Source: CAVQZA01 sp963718355
Lineage (GTDB): Bacteria; Actinomycetota; Thermoleophilia; Gaiellales; Gaiellaceae
Direction: 5' to 3'
Length of the DNA stretch: 64,000 nucleotides
Assembly (NCBI GenBank): GCA_963718355.1
Contig: CAVQZA010000020.1
Coordinates: 186,001-250,000, forward strand
In this document: one piece after another, positions 58,339 to 64,000 of the stretch
Numbering within the stretch: position 1 is the first letter of the stretch
How the letters are laid out: each line of letters opens with the position of its first letter
The notes under the pieces: model-generated
What the model was told of the DNA's origin: nothing
Seen by the model: the letters and a program-made list of their open reading frames with translations, nothing else
Databases searched by the model: none
Position numbers and translations under genes: made by a program

Positions 58339-58931
58339 AGTCCACCGAGCCGATCGCCCCGCGGCCCCCGGAGGTTCCGGGCGACCTGACGCTCAGCGAG
58401 CCGCCGGCAGAGCTGGCCGACCTCGAGCTCTGCTTCCTGGACGGCGTCGACCTGAGCGGATCCAGCCTCAAGGGCGTGACGTTCACCGACGTGATCGCCG
58501 AGGAAGGGAGCTGGGCCAACGTGAGCGCCGAGCGGATCTCGCTCCACCGGGTCCGGCTCGAACGGCTGCGGCTGACGGGCGTGAACTTCGCCAACGCTGC
58601 GATCCAGGATGCCGTCTTCGTCGACTGCCGGATCGACCTCGCATCGTTTCGGTTTGCCAGGCTGGAGCGCGTGAGCTTCGAGAGCTGCCGGATGGAGGAG
58701 GCCGACTTCTACAGCGCCGAGCTCGCTTCGGTTGCCTTCAGCGATTGCAGCCTGGTCGCGGTGAGCTGGGCCGCGGCGACACTCGCTCGCAGCGAGATGC
58801 GCGGCTGCGACCTCGCCGGCGCCGGGAACCCGGAGCGGCTGCGCGGTGTTCGGATGCCGTTGGCGGATGTCCTCGCCTCGGCCGAAGAGCTGGCGGCGGC
58901 GGTCGGGATCGAGATCATCGAGCGCGACTAG
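58335..58931 (+). CDS. Pentapeptide-repeat protein
   Basis: 198 aa. From about residue 35 a right-handed beta-helix pattern (FLDGVDLSGSSLKGVTFTDV; NFANAAIQDAVFVDCRI; FYSAELASVAFSDCSL) repeats every five residues, with a helical C-terminal cap. Some such proteins mimic DNA and protect gyrase, but many have no known role. GTG in a GTGA overlap with the GNAT gene. The TAG stop is shared in CTAG with the convergent transporter gene. Confidence 0.85.
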   Translation: MKSTEPIAPRPPEVPGDLTLSEPPAELADLELCFLDGVDLSGSSLKGVTFTDVIAEEGSWANVSAERISLHRVRLERLRLTGVNFANAAIQDAVFVDCRIDLASFRFARLERVSFESCRMEEADFYSAELASVAFSDCSLVAVSWAAATLARSEMRGCDLAGAGNPERLRGVRMPLADVLASAEELAAAVGIEIIERD

Positions 58932-60655
58932 ACCGCGAGGGCCTGCGCGAGGCGGCGGAACGGGCCGTCCTGCGCGAGTAGCTGCGCCTCCGTGCCGCGC
59001 TGGAGGATCCGGCCGTGCTCGATCACGACGATCTCGTCGGCGCGGCGGACGGTGGCGAGGCGGTGGGCGATGATCACCGAGGTGCGCCCGTGCAGGAGCC
59101 GGTCGAGCGCGCGCTCGATCAGGATCTCCGTCGGCCTGTCGATGTTCGAGGTCGCCTCGTCGAGGATCAGGATCCGCGGATCGGCGAGCAGGGCGCGCGC
59201 GATCGAGATCAGCTGGCGCTCACCCGCGGAGAGCCCGGCGCCGCCCTCGCGGACGTGGTGGTCGAGGCCGCCCTCGAACCGCGCGGCGACGCGGTCGACG
59301 CCGATCGCCGCGGCTGTCGCGGCCACGTCCTCGTCGCTCGCATCGGGCTTCGCGAAGCGGATGTTGTCGGCGATCGTGCCCGCGAAGAGGAACGGATCCT
59401 GGAGCACGACCCCGAGCTGCCGCCGGTACGCGCGCAGCCGCACCGTGCGCAGGTCGATGCCGTCGACCAGCACAGCTCCCTCGTCCGGGTCGTAGAAGCG
59501 CGCGATCAGCTTCGCCAGCGTCGACTTGCCGCCGCCCGACTCGCCGACCAGCGCGAGGCAGCCTCCCGCGGGCACGTGGAGCTCGATCCCGTGCAGGATC
59601 GGCTCGGCGCCGTAGGCGAAGGTGACGCGCTCGATGTCGAGCCGGCCCTCGATCCGCGGCAGCGTCCGGGCGCCCTCGTTGTCGTGGATCTCGGCCTCGG
59701 TGTCGAGCACCGACGTGATCTTCTCCATCGCCGCGCCGGCCGACTGGAGCTGCCCGTAGAGGTCGGAGAGCTCCTGGAGCGGCTGGAACACGAGCGCGAG
59801 CAGGCCGATCGCGGCGATCAGGGTGCCGATCTGGAGCGTCCCATGCTCGTAGGCGTATGCGCCGAACCCGAGCACGAGCACGCTCGCGATCGCGCCCAGG
59901 AACTCGATTCCCGGGAAGAAGAACGAGTTGAGCTGCTGCGCGTAGGTGTTCGCGACGAGGTTCTGGTGGTTGAGGTCGTCGAACTCCGACCGGAAGACCG
60001 ACTCGCGGTTGTAGGCCTGGATCACGGCCATTCCCGCCACCGACTCGGCGAGCTGCGCGGTCACGACGGCGATCCGCTCGCGCACGCGCAGAAACGCGAC
60101 GTGCGACTTCACCTGGAACCAGCGGGTCAGCACGAGCGCCGGCGGCAGCACGACGAGCGCGACGAGGCCGAGCCGCCAGTCGAGGATGAAGAGGCCGATC
60201 ACCGCGCCGAGCAGCGTGAGGCTGTTCGTGACGAGTGTCGTCAGGCCCTGCGAGAGGACGTCCGAGACGGCATCGATGTCGGAGGTGAGACGCGCGATGA
60301 TCCAGCCCGCCTTCTGCTCCGAGAAGTACCGCAGCGAGAGCGACGTGAGGTGGCTGAACAGGTCGCGGCGGACGTCGAGCACGATGCCCTGGCCGACCCT
60401 CGCGAAGCCGCGCGTGAGGTAGGAGCCGAGTCCCCATGCGGTGGCGTTGACCGCGATGTAGGCGATCACGACCACCGTCAGGCGCGTCACGTCGTCCTTC
60501 TCGATACCGTTGTTGACGGCGTCGCCGACGAGCAGCCAGCCCGCGACCTGGCAGCCCGCCGAGACCGCCGCGGCGCCCATCAGCACCCAGACGCGCTTGT
60601 GCCGTCCCTCGAGGTAGCGCCAGAGCCGCGTGAGGCCGATGCGCTTACGCGGCAA
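58928..60655 (-). CDS. ABC exporter half-transporter with canonical ATPase site
   Basis: 575 aa: six-helix membrane domain then ATPase domain with Walker A GESGGGKST, signature LSAGERQ, Walker B LILDEATSNID (catalytic Glu present) and H-loop IIAHRLATV. Overlaps its partner by 11 nt. Together they form a heterodimeric type IV exporter (drug, lipid or peptide). Confidence 0.94.
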   Translation of the reverse strand: MPRKRIGLTRLWRYLEGRHKRVWVLMGAAAVSAGCQVAGWLLVGDAVNNGIEKDDVTRLTVVVIAYIAVNATAWGLGSYLTRGFARVGQGIVLDVRRDLFSHLTSLSLRYFSEQKAGWIIARLTSDIDAVSDVLSQGLTTLVTNSLTLLGAVIGLFILDWRLGLVALVVLPPALVLTRWFQVKSHVAFLRVRERIAVVTAQLAESVAGMAVIQAYNRESVFRSEFDDLNHQNLVANTYAQQLNSFFFPGIEFLGAIASVLVLGFGAYAYEHGTLQIGTLIAAIGLLALVFQPLQELSDLYGQLQSAGAAMEKITSVLDTEAEIHDNEGARTLPRIEGRLDIERVTFAYGAEPILHGIELHVPAGGCLALVGESGGGKSTLAKLIARFYDPDEGAVLVDGIDLRTVRLRAYRRQLGVVLQDPFLFAGTIADNIRFAKPDASDEDVAATAAAIGVDRVAARFEGGLDHHVREGGAGLSAGERQLISIARALLADPRILILDEATSNIDRPTEILIERALDRLLHGRTSVIIAHRLATVRRADEIVVIEHGRILQRGTEAQLLAQDGPFRRLAQALAV

Positions 60656-62426
60656 GGACTTCGTCTCCGAAGAGTCGTGAGAACTGGCCGCCCGCCGCGA
60701 TCAGATCCCGTGGCGTGCCCGCCTCGACGATCCGTCCGCCGTCGAGCACGACCGCGCGGTCGGCGAGCTCGACCGTCGAGAGCCGCTGGGTCGCGACGAG
60801 CACCGTCCGCCCCTCGAGCGCGGGGCGCAGGCCGCGCGTGATCATCCGCTCGGTGTGCGTGTCGACCGCCGAGAGCGGATCGTCGAGCACGAGCACGCGC
60901 GCGTCGGCGATCAGCGCGCGCGCGAGCGCAACGCGCTGGCGCTGGCCGCCCGAGAGGTTGACCCCGCGCTCGCCGATCAGCGTGTCGTAGCCGTTGGGCA
61001 GATCGTCGACGAAGGCCGTGACGCCGGCCGCCTCGCACGCGGCGAGCACCGCGTCCCACGACGCCTCCGGCCGTGAGGCGATCAGGTTGTCGCGGAGCAG
61101 CGCAGAGAAGAGCACCGGCTTCTGCGTCACCACCGCGACCGCCCGCCGCAGTTCTTCGAGCGTCACGTCGCGCGTGTCGACGCCGCCGACGAGGACGCCG
61201 CCCGCGGTCGGGTCGTAGAAGCGCGGCAGGAGATTCAGCAGCGAGGTCTTGCCCGAGCCCGTCGACCCACAGACCGCGACGATCTCGCCCGCCTCGACGC
61301 GCAGGCTCGCACCGCTCAGCACCTCCTTGCCCGTCAGGTACGAGAAGTGGACGTCCTCGAAGCGCACGTCCAGCGGCCCGGCGGGCAGGGTCCGCGGCGC
61401 CTCCGGCTCCGGCAGCGGCGCGATCCCCTCGAGCCAGGCGAAGCTGCGCCCGGCCGAGGCGATCGCGCGCTGGCCGAGGTTCACGATCCAGCCCAGCGCC
61501 TCGAGCGGCCAGGCGAGCTGGAGCAGCAAGGTGTTGAAGAGGACGAACTGGCCGATCGTCAGCGAGCCGTTGATCACCTCGCGCCCGCCTACGTAGAGCA
61601 CGGCCGCGACGGCCAGCGTCGGCAGGAAGATCAGGCTCGGCAGGAACTTCGCCTCGACGAACGACTGGCGCAGCGTGGTGTCGCGCAGCGCCTCGGCGCG
61701 CGTCGTGAACCGCTCCTCGACGTCGTCCTCGCGGCCGAAGGCCTGCACCATCTGGATGCCGACGACCGCCTCGTCGGAGGCCTCCGTCACGTCGCCCTTG
61801 CGGGCCTGGACGAGGCGCGAGATCGGCATCACGATGTGCGCGAACAGCCACGCGAGCCATGCGATCAGCGGCATCGCGAGGAAGCTGATCAGCGCGAGTT
61901 GCCAGTTAACAACGACGAGGACTATCGCGACGCCGACGATCATCAGCATGCTCTGGACGCCCTGCACCATCCCCCAGCCGATGAAGTAGCGGATCGGATA
62001 CAGGTCGTTCGTGGCGCGCGAGATGACCTGGCCAGTCGCGTGCTGGTCGTAGAACGCGCGCGGGAAGCGGAGGTACCCGGCGTAGAGGAGCTCGCGCATG
62101 CGGGCCTCGATGCGGATGCCGACGCGCGAGGTGGCGTAGCGGCGCGTGTAGTTCGTGAACAGGCGCAGCGCCGCGAGCACGAGAATCGCGGCCAGGTACG
62201 GGATCAGCGCGCCGGTCTTCTTCGGCACGATCGCGTTGTCGATCGCGCGCGAGACCAGGATCGGGATCGCGAGCGCGAGGATCGTCGTTGCGAGCGCGCA
62301 GACGAGGCCGAGCACGACGAGCCGCCACTGCTCTCGCCACAGCCCGAGCAGGCGGCGAACGGTGGGGAGGAGCTCGAGATCAGGTGGGTCGACGGGGTTC
62401 GGGCCGGCCGGAGCGTCGAGGCTCAC
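60645..62426 (-). CDS. ABC exporter half-transporter with degenerate ATPase site
   Basis: 593 aa, same architecture: Walker A GSTGSGKTS, signature LSGGQRQRVALARAL, but Walker B LVLDDPLSAVD has Asp in place of the catalytic Glu and the switch His is Gln (VATQRLSTV). This asymmetry is typical of heterodimeric exporters such as TM287/288 and BmrCD. GTG start in a GTGA overlap with the coiled-coil gene. Confidence 0.94.
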   Translation of the reverse strand: MSLDAPAGPNPVDPPDLELLPTVRRLLGLWREQWRLVVLGLVCALATTILALAIPILVSRAIDNAIVPKKTGALIPYLAAILVLAALRLFTNYTRRYATSRVGIRIEARMRELLYAGYLRFPRAFYDQHATGQVISRATNDLYPIRYFIGWGMVQGVQSMLMIVGVAIVLVVVNWQLALISFLAMPLIAWLAWLFAHIVMPISRLVQARKGDVTEASDEAVVGIQMVQAFGREDDVEERFTTRAEALRDTTLRQSFVEAKFLPSLIFLPTLAVAAVLYVGGREVINGSLTIGQFVLFNTLLLQLAWPLEALGWIVNLGQRAIASAGRSFAWLEGIAPLPEPEAPRTLPAGPLDVRFEDVHFSYLTGKEVLSGASLRVEAGEIVAVCGSTGSGKTSLLNLLPRFYDPTAGGVLVGGVDTRDVTLEELRRAVAVVTQKPVLFSALLRDNLIASRPEASWDAVLAACEAAGVTAFVDDLPNGYDTLIGERGVNLSGGQRQRVALARALIADARVLVLDDPLSAVDTHTERMITRGLRPALEGRTVLVATQRLSTVELADRAVVLDGGRIVEAGTPRDLIAAGGQFSRLFGDEVLAA

Positions 62427-62827
62427 CGGGCGGGCGTCCGCCGTTTGCGGCGGCTCTCGGCGAAGGCCTCGAAGCCCTCGCTGAAGCCGACGAAGCCGGG
62501 ATCGGGCAACGGACCTTCATCCTCGAGCTCGCGGGCCCGGCGCGCCAGCTCCTGCGCGCGCAGGTCGAGCGTGCGGGAACGCGCGTCGATCTCCTCGAGT
62601 GCGGCCCGCTCGGCGTCGGCGAGGTCGCGCGCGCGCTGGGCGAGCGCTTCGTCGGGTGCTTCGGTCGTCGAGCCCAGCTCGGCCTCGCGCTCGGCGATCC
62701 GCTGCGCCCGCTCCCGCAGTTCGGCCTTCAGCGGCTCGAGCTCCGCGAGCATCTCGGCGCGCGCGTGGGCGAGGGTCTCGTCGGGGTCCCAGCCGCCGAC
62801 CGGAACGTCGTTGCTCCGCTCGTTCAT
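62423..62827 (-). CDS. Coiled-coil protein, 134 aa
   Basis: Almost entirely helical and charged (residues about 20-110 rich in Glu, Arg, Ala and Leu: EMLAELEPLKAELRERAQRI), with a short basic C-terminus (ESRRKRRTPAR). ATG overlaps the hydrolase stop (ATGA); the stop overlaps the exporter gene. No family recognised; a structural partner of the exporter is conceivable but unproven. Confidence 0.75.
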   Translation of the reverse strand: MNERSNDVPVGGWDPDETLAHARAEMLAELEPLKAELRERAQRIAEREAELGSTTEAPDEALAQRARDLADAERAALEEIDARSRTLDLRAQELARRARELEDEGPLPDPGFVGFSEGFEAFAESRRKRRTPAR

Positions 62828-63678
62828 CCTCTGAGCATAGAGGACGATTGTTCGATTCGGATCCTGGCCCAGCCGACGCCCTTCTCGGGCGTGCCCGGCT
62901 TCATGCTGGGCTCGATCTCGAGCCGCTCGAGGTCGTGCGGGACGAGGATCGGCGTGAACGCGGCCGCGGCCTCGCGCATGATCTGGCCGCGCTCGTAACG
63001 GTCGGGAAGATGCGTGAGCGCGAGTGCGCCGACTCCGGCCTCCGCCGCCAGCTCTGCGGCCTCGAGCGCTGTCGAATGGCCGCTCGTGTGCGCCTTGGCG
63101 CGGTCGCGGGTGATGAACGTCGCCTCGTGGACGAGGAGGTCGGCGCCGCGTGCGGCCACGGCGATCCCGGACACGGGCCGCGTGTCGCCGCTCAGCACCA
63201 CGCGCCGTCCGGGCGCGCCTGTCTCGGCGATCTCCCAGCCGACCGAAGGGATCGCGTGCTCGGTCGCGATCGCCGTGAAGCGGAAGCCCGGTAGCTCGAT
63301 CGCATCGCCTGCCTCGATCGGCTGGAGGTGGGCCAGCAAGCGCGTGCGCGAGGCGGCCTTGACCGCGCGCCAGACCCCGCGCGGCGGCGCCGGCCCGTAG
63401 ACGGGCAGTGACTCCGCGCGCTTCCTCGTCTCCGTGCGCCGCAGCAAGGTCGGCAGACCCGAGACGTGGTCGGGATGCCAGTGCGTCAGGACGACGGCCG
63501 TCAGTTCGGTGAGCTCGCTCGGGCTGAGCTCGAGCTGGCGCGCGGCATTCGAGCCGCAGTCCACGAGGACCCGGCTCTCGCCGCACCGGAGGAGCTGCGA
63601 GGAGGTGTTCGAGCTCGGCGAGATCGATGCCGCGGTCGTCCCGAGGAAGGTGATGCCGAGCTCCGGAACCGACGCCAT
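62824..63678 (-). CDS. Metallo-beta-lactamase-fold hydrolase (RNase Z-like)
   Basis: 284 aa. LGTTAASISPSSNTSSQLL start, zinc motif HWHPDH (about residues 67-72), SGDTRP and the late HLPDRY His. The pattern matches the RNase Z / ElaC-like subgroup of MBL proteins, but the substrate could also be a small ester. First gene of a four-gene minus-strand operon. A 70-bp divergent spacer separates it from the lipoprotein gene. Confidence 0.85.
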   Translation of the reverse strand: MASVPELGITFLGTTAASISPSSNTSSQLLRCGESRVLVDCGSNAARQLELSPSELTELTAVVLTHWHPDHVSGLPTLLRRTETRKRAESLPVYGPAPPRGVWRAVKAASRTRLLAHLQPIEAGDAIELPGFRFTAIATEHAIPSVGWEIAETGAPGRRVVLSGDTRPVSGIAVAARGADLLVHEATFITRDRAKAHTSGHSTALEAAELAAEAGVGALALTHLPDRYERGQIMREAAAAFTPILVPHDLERLEIEPSMKPGTPEKGVGWARIRIEQSSSMLRG

Positions 63679-63748
63679 CTCGTCCAGAACTGTACGCCTC
63701 GACAGGTCTTAGCCCGCTCTTAGCCACGCATGGTTCTATTGCAGTCCG

Positions 63749-64000
63749 ATGCGGCGCGTCCCCACCTTTCTGATGCTGGCTCTCGCCGGCGTGGCCCTCG
63801 CGGTTCTCGCCGCCGGCTGCGGCGGCTCGAAGTCGTCCTCCGGCGTCGCAAACCTTGGCACCGGCACGGTCGCCGCCTCGACGACTCCCACGACCACGAC
63901 CGCGGTCACGCGCCAGGACTTCCAGACGGCGGTGCTCGCCTATACGAAGTGCCTGCGCAGCCAGGGCATCCAGATCGCCGACCCGAACTTCTCGCAGGGC
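63749..64000 (+). CDS. Lipoprotein, 5' part only
   Basis: 84 codons visible before the window ends. Lipoprotein signal MRRVPTFLMLALAGVALAVL with lipobox AAGC (Cys at residue 24), a Ser/Thr-rich linker, then FQTAVLAYTKCLRSQGIQIADPNFS. The CLRSQGI pattern occurs in many actinobacterial secreted proteins of unknown function. Confidence 0.8.
   Translation, partial: MRRVPTFLMLALAGVALAVLAAGCGGSKSSSGVANLGTGTVAASTTPTTTTAVTRQDFQTAVLAYTKCLRSQGIQIADPNFSQG

Overview
The window is high-GC, densely packed bacterial chromosome and most likely comes from an actinomycetote outside the classical Actinomycetia, with Thermoleophilia (Gaiellales/Solirubrobacterales-like) as my best guess. Three things support this. 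The block tig-clpP-clpX-valS-folC-ndk-maf-mreBCD-mrdA-rodA-rne-rplU-rpmA-obgE-nadD-rsfS keeps the actinobacterial order. GTG and TTG starts, 1-4 nt stop/start overlaps and apparently leaderless promoters are very common. The tRNA genes lack an encoded CCA end. The class-level placement is inference from gene order and style; no 16S gene is present.

Layout. 1-2255: two minus-strand genes, a secreted protein cut by the window edge and a patatin-like lipase. 2277-6235: an aromatic-degradation operon pcaG-pcaB-pcaC-pobA, every junction a 4-nt GTGA overlap, facing an XRE-cupin regulator; pcaH is not next to pcaG. 6244-10858: tRNAs (Gly, Arg, His, Arg), a cupin, a histidine phosphatase, a cyclophilin, a collagen-like secreted protein and a PhoX-like phosphatase, with strong hairpins between them. 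10967-14467: two split-barrel (PPOX-type) proteins, a P-loop kinase, a 15-residue cysteine-rich micro-ORF, two convergent CVC-type ArsR repressors, an arsenate reductase and an aquaglyceroporin: an arsenic-response island without an ArsB/Acr3 pump. 14464-18393: a third ArsR with SRPBCC and glyoxalase partners, a lipoprotein, an ABC-2 transporter and tRNA-Leu.

18439-28701: proteostasis and housekeeping (trigger factor, ClpP, ClpX, a MaoC-type hydratase, ValS, FolC, Ndk, two tandem methyltransferases, Maf). 28728-29411: a small REP-associated tyrosine transposase element with exact 14-bp inverted ends. 29438-36555: the rod-shape/elongasome operon (MreB, MreC, MreD, PBP2, RodA) plus two uncharacterised genes. 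36552-43304: RNase E/G with arginine-glycine repeats, L21 with a long basic tail, L27, Obg, NadD, RsfS and tRNA-Ala with a textbook terminator. 43320-48622: a decayed gene, secreted proteins, a subtilase carrying twelve SDASW repeats and small membrane proteins. 48640-58931: 2-oxoglutarate dehydrogenase E1, two c-di-GMP enzymes around a small acidic protein, an M29 aminopeptidase, a GNAT enzyme and a pentapeptide-repeat protein. 58928-63678 (minus): a heterodimeric ABC exporter, a coiled-coil protein and a metallo-beta-lactamase-fold hydrolase. The window ends inside a lipoprotein gene.

The most interesting signals are: (i) the Cys-rich micro-ORF MRATSCECGCGCGCC with a near-perfect Shine-Dalgarno, sitting between arsR and a split-barrel gene; (ii) several genes whose only start compatible with the protein family is CTG, three of them in a CTGA stop/start overlap with the upstream gene; (iii) four convergent gene pairs that share one CTAG as both stop codons; (iv) RG-rich repeats on both sides of the RNase E/G core beside an L21 with a histone-H1-like tail.
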